This document shows, in pieces, positions 20,320-30,411 of a DNA stretch of 64,000 nucleotides. Source of the DNA: Perognathus longimembris pacificus (lineage: Eukaryota; Chordata; Mammalia; Rodentia; Heteromyidae). A program made the position numbers and the translations under genes. The notes beneath the pieces were generated by a model that was given only the letters and a program-made list of their open reading frames with translations, did not search any database and was not told the DNA's origin. The first letter of the stretch is position 1. The number at the start of each line of letters is the position of its first letter. The stretch is taken from NCBI RefSeq assembly GCF_023159225.1, contig NC_063172.1:65911067-65975066 (forward strand). Direction: 5' to 3'.

Positions 20320-21267
20320 AGCGCGTCCCTGTCGGGGTGTCAGTTCACAGGACGAGGGGAGAGCCCTTGGGGACCGGGACCGAGCCACGGCCGCTCTGCT
20401 GGTAGCTGCTCCAAACACATCGCCTTCCTCCAGAGCCCAGGTCTCCACTGAGGGGACAGGAGAGGGAAGGGCTCAGAAGGCAAAAGAAAATTCCAGCTGA
20501 AAAGCCATGGCTCTGAAAGCGGCTTTGAGGGGTCCCTCAGTACAGATCCCTAGCTCCAGGCAAAACGAAGCCCAGATCAGCTCTTCCCACCCATTTTAAA
20601 AGCTGCCAAGGAAGGAAGAAGGCGGCTCCTCTTCCTTCTCTGTTAGCTTTAGGATGACTGGCATAGATGTAAAAGACGGACAACCGATTCACTTGTAAAA
20701 CACAGTGGTTCTTGCGATTTCCATCTTGTGTTTACTTCGCCTTGATGAGGTATGATTCTTTTTACGATTAAGCACTACGTACTGCTTATTGAGCAGGTCT
20801 GTCTACGCGACCAGTAGCATCAAGGTCTAGTTTGATCATCACTTGGCATGATTGCATGAATTCCCTATCGTTGTACATGCAGTTTTTCCATAGAAAAACA
20901 GCGTAAAAGTAAATGCTAATGTTTCACAGAGTGGCACAATCCAGCTTGCTTTGCAGAAAGATTGTAACTTCCCAAAGTGCTCGCCCATTCTGTACCTCTT
21001 CTTATCACAAGTTCCTGTTGAAGACAGTATGCTTATTCCCAATCAATAAGTGGAATGTTGAGGCTGCTGATGATCACGAGCTTGGAGCGCAGGTGCTGGG
21101 CCTAGTCACTGGGCCCTCAACTTCTCTCCAGCGGGCGCCATCGTTCCGTAGTGACTGATGTAAAGAACTTTCTGAATGGTGGGAGTAAGCTCCAGGGAGA
21201 AAACTCTTACTAAATTGAAATAAGTAAGTGATTCAAATGAGGTCATGATCATGCACTGGATGTGTAA

Positions 21268-21392
21268 ATTGTGGTAGCACACGCCTGTAATCCCAGCTAC
21301 TTGGATTGTTGAGGTGAGAGGAGTTAAAAATTCAAGGTCAGCCTGGGTAATTTAATGAGAACTTGTCTCAAAAACAGAACCAAACAAAATTA
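21268..21392 (+). mobile_element. B1/7SL-like monomer
   Basis: gtggtagcacacgcctgtaa, tcccagctacttgga, aggtcagcctgggtaattta and cttgtctcaaaaacag match a B1/Alu-type monomer on the plus strand. Confidence 0.8.
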
Positions 21393-21484
21393 TTCACTCG
21401 ATTGATCCAGAAGAAATTGGACAATGGAATGTCGATTGGAACTGTCATCGTTGTCAGCCGTGGTAGCCTTAAATGATTTTATAT

Positions 21485-21690
21485 AGTCATAATAATGGTA
21501 ATCATCACTAGCAGTTATCAAATGCCGACTACGTGCTAGGCATGAGACTAAGGAAAATCACAAAAATTATCTTAGTCCTTCTAATGACGCTGAGTTCGAT
21601 GGTCTTACCGACTGCCTAAAATAGATACTCATTCAAAGGTGACGGCCCCGGACTTAGAGAGGCGTCCAGTTCAATGCCTGTGTTGTTATA
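21485..21690 (+). mobile_element. MIR-type ancient SINE
   Basis: gttatcaaatgccgactacgtgctagg, ending gacttagagaggcgtccagt, follows the order of an old MIR copy. Diverged. Confidence 0.6.
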
Positions 21691-22531
21691 CTTATATATT
21701 TATTTATATTTCTTTCACACAAAATAGCTCAGAACAGAGAATGACCGAGGCTAGGAATGAATTTGGCTCGCTGGAGGATCGCGTGGCGAGGGCTTCTGAG
21801 CTGGGTTGATGGGAATGCCTGCCTACGGAGGGGGTTGGTTTACACCGGCCATGCGGATCTCTCATGGTGGCCTCAACTCTAACCCCAAGAAGGCACTTCT
21901 TTTTTTTTTTTCTAGTGAAGAGGTTGAAATTGATCCAACCTACCTGATAAAAGCAGAAATTCTGTGGTAAGATTTAGCTGAAGACTGTGTTGGAAATTGC
22001 TGTGTCTTGGTACAAAGAGGAGTTTGCTCTTTCCAGGTCTCAGGCTGATACTTCTGATGGTTGTTGGATGATGTGTAGCTTGCTTGAGTTTCCTGGGTCT
22101 GCATCTCCAGGGGAACCCTGGCACGAGGCGGGGCTGGCTGTGGTAGGTAACTAGCTTGCCTCTGGGCTTTCGCCTTGCTAATCTGTGCTCTGTGGGCCCT
22201 TGGTGTAGACTGAAGGCTTCAAAGATGGTTTAGAAGCTTGAGCATCAGGTGCCTTTTCAACGGGGAGCGTCCCAGATCTTCTATGATGCAGAAGCTGGGG
22301 TGCAGAATAGGTAGGAAGTAAACAGGTGACCTATACCTGACCTCACAGAATCTCCTCCCACTATTTATTTTAACTTACTGAATTTATAACCGAGACTTTT
22401 ATTTCACAGCTGGAAATTCAGGTTGGATGGAATTCATTTATCTTAATTTCAATATTTCATGGTGAAGTGTTTGCCTTGTATGAAACATATTATTTGGCCA
22501 ACTCAACCCGTGAAGTGTGCTTTGTGACATT

Positions 22532-22537
22532 AATAAA
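22532..22537 (+). terminator. Candidate polyadenylation signal AATAAA
   Basis: AATAAA followed within 30 bp by a GT-rich element. Best candidate end for the six-exon transcript. A young SINE starts about 90 bp further on. Confidence 0.4.
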
Positions 22538-22611
22538 CCACTGGAACAATGTGTCTGAGGTGCTCTCATTGACTAGAAGTCAATTTTCACAAAGGGAAAG
22601 AATTACATCTC

Positions 22612-22839
22612 AGAACCTTCTAGCTGGGACTGGGAATATGGCCTAGTGGTAGAGTGCTCGCCTCGTATACATGAAGCCCTGGGTTCCATTCCTCAGCACC
22701 ACATATATAGAAAAAGCCAGAAGTGGCGCTGTGGCTCAAGTGGCAGAGTGCTAGCCTTGAGCAAAAAGAAGCCAGGGACAGTGCTCAGGCCCTGAGTCCG
22801 CGTCCCAGGACTGGCCAAAAAAAAAAGAACCTTCTAGCT
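22612..22839 (+). mobile_element. Dimeric ID-like SINE with perfect target duplication
   Basis: Two ID-like units (gactgggaatatggcctagt, ending cagcaccacatatatag; then gtggctcaagtggcagagtg, ending ctggcc) and an A-tail lie between perfect copies of agaaccttctagct (22612-22625 and 22826-22839). Confidence 0.96.
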
Positions 22840-23499
22840 CCTAGCAATGGGAAGGAAGGGAGGAAAGAACACAGTGTGTCTTTCTACCCTAAGGGAATGT
22901 GTGGTTTTGATATTAACACCGGGGCCCCTACTGTTGGGCCTGGGACCTGTCCACTGAACTCGCCCCCCCAACTCTGATGACACCCCTCAGTTTCCACCAT
23001 GAACCTAGGGAGCCCAGTGGCCGGATCCAGCCCGCTGTGCCCCTCAGGCTCCTCCCTCGTGGAGACGCCCCGTGACTCACGCCCTAACCGCCTGCCAAAG
23101 CGCCGGGGAGCGGCCAGGACACTGGGGGTCATGAAGCTGCCGGCGTGGCATCCCGGCTGGGAGGGCCAGGGCGGGCGGCAGAGGGAAGCTGTCCGCGGGG
23201 TCATCATGGGAGTCGCTGAGCCTGTGAGCCCCGCTCTGTCCCCGCGTCGGGGTCTGTGGGGACCTGTGCCGAGGGACTCAGACCCCCCCCCACCGTACGC
23301 TGCCCCGACACACAGCAGCCTGGCACCCCGCGCCGTCCCGCAGACCCGCAGCTGTCTCCAGGTCTGGGCGTGTCCTCCCCCTGCCCACCTCTCTTGATTT
23401 TCCTTTTCCATGACAGGGGTGCAGCCCTGGGTGCTGAGCGTGCTCGCTCAGCTCTCAGACACCGGGCTGCTCCCCATCGTTTGTGGGTGTGCACGCCTG
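22840..23499. other. GC-rich intergenic sequence without supported gene
   Basis: About 660 bp with CpG-rich parts and open frames on both strands up to 175 codons. No splice or start context distinguishes any of them. Confidence 0.3.
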
Positions 23500-23752
23500 T
23501 ACAGTGCGTGGAAGCCACTGCCCAGGCTTGAACTCAGGGCCTCGTGCTCTCCCTTGGTTGCTTCACTTAGGGCTGGAGCTCTAGCCCTTGAGCCACAGCT
23601 CCACTTCTGGCTGTAAAAGAAAACATTGCTGGTTCACCGCAGATTCAAGTCTCCTCCTACTCCTCTGCGCCTGGGCTGGCTGCCAACCTCCGTTCTCAGA
23701 CCTCAGCCTCGCGAGTAGTCAGGATGACAAGGCTTCGCCACCAGCGCCCGGC
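23500..23752 (-). mobile_element. Composite SINE, antisense, with insertion
   Basis: cttgaactcagggcctcgtg and cccttgagccacagctccac mark the right half. cagcctcgcgagtagtcagg and caccagcgcccggc mark the left half. Confidence 0.75.
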
Positions 23753-23779
23753 TTCCTCCTCCTCTCGCTGGCCTGGGCG

Positions 23780-23972
23780 CCGTCCCTGAGCTCTGCAGCT
23801 CGCGGCCAGCGCGCTACCACCTGAGCCACAGGGCCACTTCAGGGTTCCTGGTGGTTCATTGGAGATAAGAGTCTCAAGAACTTTCCTGCCCCGGCTGGCT
23901 TTGAACCACTAACCACAGACCTCAGCCTCCTGAGTAGCTAGGATTATAGGTGTGAGCCAATGAACCTGGCCC
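23780..23972 (-). mobile_element. Composite B1/ID-like SINE, antisense
   Basis: gctaccacctgagccacagg, ttggagataagagtctcaag, cagcctcctgagtagctagg and ggtgtgagccaatgaacctg in order on the reverse strand. Confidence 0.88.
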
Positions 23973-23989
23973 CTCTCTCTCTGTCTGTC

Positions 23990-24023
<34 letters not shown>

Positions 24024-24042
24024 ACACACACACACACACACA
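23973..24042. repeat. (CTGT)n(CT)n(CA)n compound microsatellite
   Basis: ctctctctctgtctgtctct through gtctgtctgtct to cacacacacacaca. Confidence 0.95.
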
Positions 24043-24165
24043 CTTTTTAAATTTGAGACAGACACTCTCTAACTTACCCAGGCTGACCTCAAACTCATGA
24101 TCCTCCTGCCTCAGTCTCCTGAAGCACCTACCCCCATGCACAATTCTGGGCTGGCCCATTGGAGA
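24043..24165 (-). mobile_element. B1/7SL-like monomer, antisense
   Basis: tttgagacagacactctcta, acccaggctgacctcaaact and gatcctcctgcctcagtctc are a reversed B1-type monomer. Confidence 0.8.
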
Positions 24166-24898
24166 ACGGTTGCCATTAGGCAAATCCTATCCGGGAGTGG
24201 CCAGGGCTTTGCGGGTTAACCTCAGAGGGCGCGTGGAGGGGCCTGGAGGATGGGAATGTGGATTCTGCCATTTCTCAATCAATACAGTGCTCCCGTCTCC
24301 CGTCTCCTGCCCATTCCCTTGCTTGCTGCCCCTCTGTTCCTCGGCTCGGGTTCCCTTGCTTGCTGCCCCTCTGTTCCTTGGCTCTGGCGGGGCCTGAGCC
24401 CCAGCGTTGTTCAGCCACCAGGACTCTGCTTCCCCAGAAATCCAGACGCCCTGCTGACGAGAGCTGCTTGGGATTGTAGAGGAATTTAGTGTTCTTGGAG
24501 GTCCTGGAGAGGAAAATGTCGTCTCTTCCTCTGAATAACCTAGCAATGATGAAGCAGCCATGGTGCCGGTGGGGCGGCTGGGCACCGGCATGGCCGCCCA
24601 GGAGCCTCGCACACTTGCACACGGGCTGATCACAGCACCTGCACTTCCCGTGGGCTCTGGTCGCACGTGGCGGGCTCGAGACGCGGTTTCCCTAGGCGAG
24701 GAAGGGAGCACGGGATGCCCAGAGCATCTGGGAAGGGCTGGGGCTTGGATGGGAGGGAGCCGCAGACTTCGAGGAGAGGCTGACTTATCTCCCACCAACA
24801 CTTGAAATTTCTCGGGTTCAAAGCCCAGCCCAGCCCAGAAGCGTCTTTGCTGCAGAAAATAGCAAATGATCTCAACTGTGCAGGCTGTCCGACCGGCC
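24166..24898. other. Unique flank 5' of the LTR element
   Basis: About 730 bp. A 37-bp duplication (ttcccttgcttgctgcccct and following) sits at about 24316 and 24351. No gene supported. Confidence 0.4.
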
Positions 24899-24903
24899 CT
24901 CGC

Positions 24904-25402
24904 TGTTGGGGATTATTATGGCCTGGGAAAGACTGCCCTTCCACCAGCCTTGGGACAATAGAAGCCCCTCCCACCTTTTGACCTCTACCCCTTGCGAGGT
25001 GAACACGTGTGTGCCACCATGATGGGATTGTCCCGCCCACAAAGGGAAGTTTCGTGATGTCACTTGATGAACGTGACCCCTAGCCTATGATTGACCCTTT
25101 GGCCAGCCCCCTTTCTTTCCCGCCATTACTTCTATATAAGTGCCCTTCCATATTAAAGTCTTTGAGACGCATTCCACCACCGCAGCGTGTCCCTGATGCC
25201 TTCCTTTCGCCTCCGCCCTTGGTAACATGTGGGGGGACTGGGGGGAGGGGGAGCTTCAGCAACCCGTCCTCTACTTAGCGTTTGCCCAGGTGAGCACGCC
25301 TTTGGCCTTCCGCTGGCGGAGGGCCAGGCTGAGTGCTCTTTCATAGAGTTTGTGGTTACCATTCTCCCCGTGGGGGGAGAAAGGGGGTCCAGAACCCCAA
25401 CA
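24904..25402 (+). mobile_element. 5' LTR
   Basis: It starts tgttggggatta and ends agaaccccaaca, with inverted ends TGTTGGGG/CCCCAACA. A TATA-like ctatataag is at 25132-25140 and an ATTAAA-type poly(A) signal at 25152-25157, a usual U3-R layout. Against the 3' LTR I count one t/c substitution, one g/a substitution and one single-base indel, all between about 25215 and 25255. Confidence 0.96.
25132..25140 (+). promoter_or_regulatory. LTR TATA-like box
   Basis: ctatataag, preceded by tgattgacc and ggccag. It is repeated at the same place in the 3' LTR (about 30135-30143). Transcription start would lie about 25-30 bp downstream (inference). Confidence 0.6.
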
Positions 25403-25406
25403 TAAA

Positions 25407-25425
25407 TGGCGCCCGAACGGGGACC
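25407..25425 (+). other. Primer-binding site, lysine-tRNA type
   Basis: tggcgcccgaacggggacc, four bases after the 5' LTR. It has the layout of a tRNA-Lys primer site and matches the Lys3 type at all but about one base, as far as I can recall. Confidence 0.8.
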
Positions 25426-26041
25426 GAATTGTACGGCCGAGAAGTTCGGGGTACAGTATCCCCACAGATTTTGCTAAGTAGGGTTTTAGAGGAGGGTCCT
25501 GCCCATCCAGATGGGGCAGAAGCATGGAGACATGGGCTCGCGGGACGCGGCCAGAGAGTTGCCCCGCCGTGGCGATTTGGCGCCAGGCTGGGGAGGGAGC
25601 GGGGCGCGCTTCCCGCGGAAGCATGTCAGTGGAGCAGTGGGGCCGGAGCAAGAGGAATGCGACCCCGGGCTGGGGTCGGTTAGTTCTGCTCTGTGCGCCC
25701 CGGGCCAGACGGCAGGCACCCGCAGTGGCGCTTGAGAAGCAGTGGGTGGCCGAGCGCCGGAGCGGTTTGGCTTGCGCGGGCTGAGCTGAGTACACTGGGC
25801 TCTGCGCGGCCCGGGTTCGCGAGCTGCGTGTGCTGGGGCCCGCGTGGCACCAGGCGTCTTTTGCGGTAGCGTTTCGGCAGCCGAGTGTCGCAGGCCGAGC
25901 ACAGCGTGGCGGAAGCGCGGTTCCGCCATGTGGGAAGCTGTGGCATGGTGGCGGCAGAGCGTTGGGGATGGCTGCCGCTTTGGCCAGACTTGTATTTACA
26001 ATGGCTGGGCTGGAGCCAGTGCGGCCCCAGCCCGCGGATGG

Positions 26042-26081
<40 letters not shown>

Positions 26082-26340
26082 GTGGCGTGCAGTTTAGACC
26101 TTGGGCCGGAGTCCCAGTTGGGGTGCGTGGGTGGCAGCAGCGGCGGCAGCAGCCCCGGAGTGGCTTGGACCTGCTGCAGCCCGGCAAACTGCTTTATGCC
26201 CGCCGATGGTCGTTAAGCTCAGAAATTCGGGTGAGTTGGTTGAATCCTGATTTCTCTGACTTAACACACGTGGAGCACAATGGGGCACGCCATATTGGAG
26301 GCGGGGCCCCACCCATTCCCCCCAGGTGAGGGGCGGGGAC
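25426..26340 (+). other. GC-rich leader of the LTR element
   Basis: About 900 bp of GC- and CpG-rich sequence, including a run of about 36 A (26043-26078) that probably reflects an expanded tract or an ancient captured tail. Open frames are short to medium and have no recognisable protein. It may contain packaging signals by analogy, but I cannot see which bases. Confidence 0.5.
26043..26078. repeat. Poly(A) run inside the LTR element
   Basis: About 36 uninterrupted A. Confidence 0.98.
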
Positions 26341-26690
26341 TCAGACTAACAGGCCTCAAGCGATTGCGCTGCAGCTGAGAGAGGCAAGCACCCCGCTGTG
26401 CTTGCCTGCACGTTTTCTCTCTGTGTCAGCTGCAGACGGGGTTGGAGACAGGAAAGCCTCAAATTATAAACTAAAATGGAATATTGAAAGGAAAACAAAG
26501 AGTTTTGATACAGCAATAGGTAATTTGATTGAACTTCCATGTTTACCAGTTCAAAGAGATAAAATCAACTGGAGTTTTTCTAGATGGATAAAAGGGTTTG
26601 CTTGTCCACTGTGATTTAAAAATTGTCATGTTGGGAGTGTGTAATTAACAGGTTTCCCTTTTGTTTTTTATTCAACCACGTGGTTCTATT

Positions 26691-26759
26691 ATGGGCAAAT
26701 TAATATCATTTGCCGCTGGAATTCCAGAAAATTTAAATGGCCAATCAAAGCAATTTTAA
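26691..26759 (+). pseudogene. Possible remnant of a gag start in the LTR element
   Basis: An ATG followed by a Gly codon opens a frame of 22 codons that stops at 26757-26759. A Met-Gly start is usual for myristoylated Gag, and the position (about 1.3 kb after the primer site) would fit, but the frame is too short for assignment. I see no nucleocapsid zinc knuckles or polymerase motifs downstream. Confidence 0.2.
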
Positions 26760-26772
26760 AGAGCGCTCAGGT

Positions 26773-26776
<4 letters not shown>

Positions 26777-26816
<40 letters not shown>

Positions 26817-26822
26817 GTGTGG
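26777..26822. repeat. (TG)n/(CG)n alternating tract
   Basis: gtgtgtgtgtgtgtgtgtgt followed by gcgcgcgcgcacgcgtgtgg. Confidence 0.95.
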
Positions 26823-26899
26823 TTGTTGGTAAGATTTAAAAGCATAACAATAGGTTTCCATCCCGGTGTTCGATGGAGATAAAGGTGCCTATAAAATTT

Positions 26900-27050
26900 T
26901 CCATAAGGTTCAAATATGCAACATGTGGTAAAAGTTCACCAGTATGTTATTTTATATTCAGTGTGTTTCCATAAGGTTCAAATATGCAGCATGTAGTAAA
27001 AGCACAATGGTATAAAATCAGCATGTTATTTTATACTCAGTGTGTTAAAA
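26900..27050 (+). repeat. Two diverged tandem copies of about 67-75 bp
   Basis: ccataaggttcaaatatgca starts at about 26902 and again at about 26969. Each copy runs to tgttattttata(t/c)tcagtgtgtt. Confidence 0.85.
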
Positions 27051-27959
27051 GTTAAGTGTGCATGTAGCCTTAACAACTCTTTGGCATAAATTAAGATTTT
27101 ACCTTCCCATTTTCTCTCCTGTGTTCTCATAAACTCTCAAGATCAAGAAATTGAGATTGCTTCATACAAATGTGACTATTAACCTCAGCTTTCCTGACCC
27201 AGGATTAATATATTGCTTTCTAGGATACAGGTGGGCAGATATGCTAGACGCATGGACGGTGGCAGCTCCTGGATATAGGAAGATGCCACCACAGTCTGTT
27301 CCCAAACTGCCTTGTTTCACTACTAATGATTCTTTGCTCTCTCTCCCATTGGAAGCTGCTCGAATGATTTATGAGCCTTGAGTAGGATGTGAATAGTTCC
27401 ATCCTAACAGTTACTCCAGGTTAAATCACCATAGTTATGTTAGTGGTCACAGCTAGCCAGGTAAAATTTTGGGATTAAGAAAGTCTTTGAATTTTGTGAT
27501 CAAGAAAGTCTTTTCACCCTGCTTAAACCAGAAGGGCATCGATATACCAGAGCCAGAAGTGCTGAAAAATTTTGAACACTCTAACCAATCCATATAGAAA
27601 TTTTGCAGGCAACCCAGAGCAAGATGTGAGCAAGAGATACCACTACAGCTTTGCCTCGAGTTCCCCATCGCATGGCATGGAACTTGCCAAATGGGGATGA
27701 GGGACGCAGCCACTTCCGAGACTGAGGATTCCACAATGCTTTAACCCTTTGCCCTTGGTTGTCATTTATCTGTGTTCTCTTTCACTTGCCAGTGGGATTC
27801 AATGGCGTGATTCAAGTTGATGGCATGTAAATCTCATGTTTTCTAAGTGTTATAGCCAAACCTTCACAAGCAGTTTTTGGTCAGTTCTCAACGGGTTACA
27901 AATGGATTATCTCTGTGTTTTTTCCTTGTTGCTCAATTGGGAATAAAAAGGGCTTGTAG

Positions 27960-28178
27960 GACTATGACTCCCTGGATAGTTCAAAGCCAGCCCGGGCAAA
28001 AGGAAAAATTTCTCCAAAATCCCACCTCCCAGTTAAACAACAAAGAGCCAGATTGAGAGCTCAACCACAGAGAGCGAGCAAAAGGCTGAAGCAGCACCAT
28101 GACTCAAGTGGTAGAGCACTAGCCTTGAGCGAAAGTGCTCATGGACAGTGCTCAGGCCCCGAGTTCAAACGCGGATGG
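27960..28178 (+). mobile_element. Composite SINE nested in the LTR element
   Basis: gttcaaagccagcccgggca, gactcaagtggtagagcact, agccttgagcgaaag and ccccgagttcaaac mark the linker and right half. The left half is missing. It is part of the element's interior and could have been carried along through retrotransposition. Confidence 0.8.
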
Positions 28179-29201
28179 AAAATTGCAATTCCAGCCACAA
28201 ACGTTGAAATTCCTGGGACTTAGCCAATCCAGGAGACGGAAAGGTGGAGTGGAGTGAGAGGAGAATGGTGCCATATTATCCTAAAGGGAGATGCCTTGTT
28301 TCACCCTTTCAAAATGGATCAGAGCCGGGAAATCGAGAGAGATAATTCCTGTCCATTTTCTTCCTTTTTGCCAGTTGTATATAGGTGTATATATATATTT
28401 ATTTATTTTGCCTCTGACTGGCTATGCCAAACCAGTTTTCTATCATTAACCACTTCTTTCAGTCGTTTCTCCTTACTCGTTCACTTTACAATTGGGTTTA
28501 TGCTCCAAAAGGGAATTGTTCCTGGCTTATGCCCAGGGTGTGTTCTATGCCATTCATGCCAACCAGCTCTGAGAACTTGTCGATACTTTGCCTGACCTTT
28601 TCAAAAGTGTCTTTTGACAGAATAACATCTCTTGCTGAGATCACCAATGGGGAATTTGCCGTTCACAGTCGTCACCCTAACACAGGCCTGAACCCTGGAG
28701 GCACCAGCCTTGGAAACTTCTGGGTATGCCCAAAGACTCAGGGGGGGCTGGAGAAAACCATAGCGCTCTCTGGCCCTAGTGACCATACTCATGGTAATGA
28801 TGGGGACTTTTTGCCAGCTACACCGGACTGCCAGGCTGACCAGGGGCCCTTGATTTACGTCGCCCCCTTGACAGCAGGAAGTAGCTACAGAAGACGAGAC
28901 CTCCATCCATACTCCCTGCCTGGTGGCCGCCGGTGTCATAATTTAAAAAAAAAAAAAAACAAAAGGGGGAGGTATTCCCCAGGATTAATTAAGGATTCCC
29001 TAGGATTAATTAAGGATTAGTTATGCTTATGTTAATTATCCAGAAATTTTAAATCATCCCGAATCAGTGTGGGATGGAGTACAGTATATGTGTTTTTCCA
29101 GATTGGAAAATTAAACCCAGAGCACCCACTCTGGAGAAATATTTTCTTGTTCTCTCCAGGAAAAGGAGGACCATGTTGGACTTCTGCTCTCCCATGAAAA
29201 T
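28179..29201 (+). other. Interior of the LTR element with internal PPT-like motif
   Basis: About 1 kb that includes a 198-codon open frame (about 28424-29020, non-ATG start) with no recognised domain. An aaaacaaaagggggagg motif at about 28948-28967 resembles the true polypurine tract 940 bp downstream. gattaattaaggatt repeats twice right after it (about 28981-29018). Confidence 0.45.
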
Positions 29202-29379
29202 ATGGAAAGTAGGACTGCCTACGGTAGGAGGCAACCAAGCTTCCTTTCCTTGTCTGCTTTCTAGATTCCTTCTTGAGCATCTCATGGCTCATGGAAAGTA
29301 GGACTGCCTACGGTAGGAAGCAACCAAGCTTCCTTTCCTTGTTTGCTTTCTAGATTCCTTCTTGAGCATCTCATGGCTC
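29202..29379 (+). repeat. 89-bp direct tandem duplication
   Basis: The block starting atggaaagtaggactgccta (29202-29290) is repeated at 29291-29379 with very few changes (aggagg/aggaag, tgtctgc/tgtttgc). Confidence 0.95.
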
Positions 29380-29886
29380 AATGTTTTGCTGTGGCAATAC
29401 TGCCTACAGCGTCACACAAAGAAACCAAAGGAATTTTGCACCGTGCTTCTCCTTTCCTCTCCCCCTGCTGCTAGACTTGGGGAGTCCCGTTGGAAAGAAA
29501 ATAGAAGCTGAGGGTATTGACACTCAACCCCAATGTTTTATGATAGAAATGTTTAAAAGGGTAAATGCAAAGGTTTAACACCTTGGCTTCAATGTTTATA
29601 TAAAAGAATGTTTTACTAATCACTTATGTTTGAGTTATCAGCTACTGTGAACTGCCGGGAATGCCAGAGTTTCAGCTTCTACCTCACCAACAAAAGAGGG
29701 CTGCTGTCTGCACCTTCCTGCACTTGGCAGAAACCAGCTGAGGATTCTGACTTCTGGACATAGCCAGATGGATGGACCCTTACCTACCCCTCACCCCAGT
29801 TTTGTGGAAGGGGCCCCACAGATCTTATGTCAGCATTTGCCTTATGCCCACACATGCCATGTGTTTACAGCATCCCCTGCTTATTG

Positions 29887-29906
29887 AAAAAAACAAAAGG
29901 GGGAGA
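29887..29906 (+). other. Polypurine tract of the LTR element
   Basis: An aaaaaacaaaagggggaga tract lies directly before the 3' LTR and would prime plus-strand synthesis. Confidence 0.85.
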
Positions 29907-30406
29907 TGTTGGGGATTATTATGGCCTGGGAAAGACTGCCCTTCCACCAGCCTTGGGACAATAGAAGCCCCTCCCACCTTTTGACCTCTACCCCTTGCGA
30001 GGTGAACACGTGTGTGCCACCATGATGGGATTGTCCCGCCCACAAAGGGAAGTTTCGTGATGTCACTTGATGAACGTGACCCCTAGCCTATGATTGACCC
30101 TTTGGCCAGCCCCCTTTCTTTCCCGCCATTACTTCTATATAAGTGCCCTTCCATATTAAAGTCTTTGAGACGCATTCCACCACCGCAGCGTGTCCCTGAT
30201 GCCTTCCTTTCGCCTCCGCCCTCGGTAACATGTGGGGGGAACTGGGGGGAGGGGAAGCTTCAGCAACCCGTCCTCTACTTAGCGTTTGCCCAGGTGAGCA
30301 CGCCTTTGGCCTTCCGCTGGCGGAGGGCCAGGCTGAGTGCTCTTTCATAGAGTTTGTGGTTACCATTCTCCCCGTGGGGGGAGAAAGGGGGTCCAGAACC
30401 CCAACA
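29907..30406 (+). mobile_element. 3' LTR
   Basis: About 99.4% identical to the 5' LTR by eye (three differences in 500 bp), with the same ends, TATA-like box and ATTAAA. It is followed directly by the second ctcgc of the target duplication. Confidence 0.96.
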
Positions 30407-30411
30407 CTCGC

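Larger units (their letters stand above)
20320..22555 (+). other. Probable 3' UTR of the candidate gene
   Basis: Downstream of the TAA the sequence has no long frame. The first clear AATAAA is at 22532-22537 (cattaataaacca), followed by a GT-rich stretch (aatgtgtctgaggtgctc), a standard poly(A)-site layout. The segment includes a B1-like and a MIR copy. The extent is an inference; cleavage could occur earlier through a variant signal. Confidence 0.4.
24899..30411 (+). mobile_element. Near-intact non-autonomous LTR retrotransposon (class II ERV-like)
   Basis: Two LTRs of about 500 bp flank a 4.5-kb interior. The whole is bordered by the direct repeat ctcgc (24899-24903 and 30407-30411). A primer-binding site follows the 5' LTR after four bases and a polypurine tract precedes the 3' LTR. 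The lysine-tRNA-type primer site and LTR style point to a class II (betaretrovirus-like) relative. The interior holds no frame that I can identify as gag, protease, polymerase or env; stops break all frames within about 200 codons. It therefore resembles elements that move using proteins supplied by relatives. A SINE, a poly(A) run and tandem duplications lie inside. The LTRs differ at about three positions, so insertion was recent. Confidence 0.92.

Noticed and set aside
25403..29906. Working retroviral genes in the LTR element
   Set aside because: All frames are broken, and I could not see capsid, zinc-knuckle, protease, polymerase or envelope features by eye.
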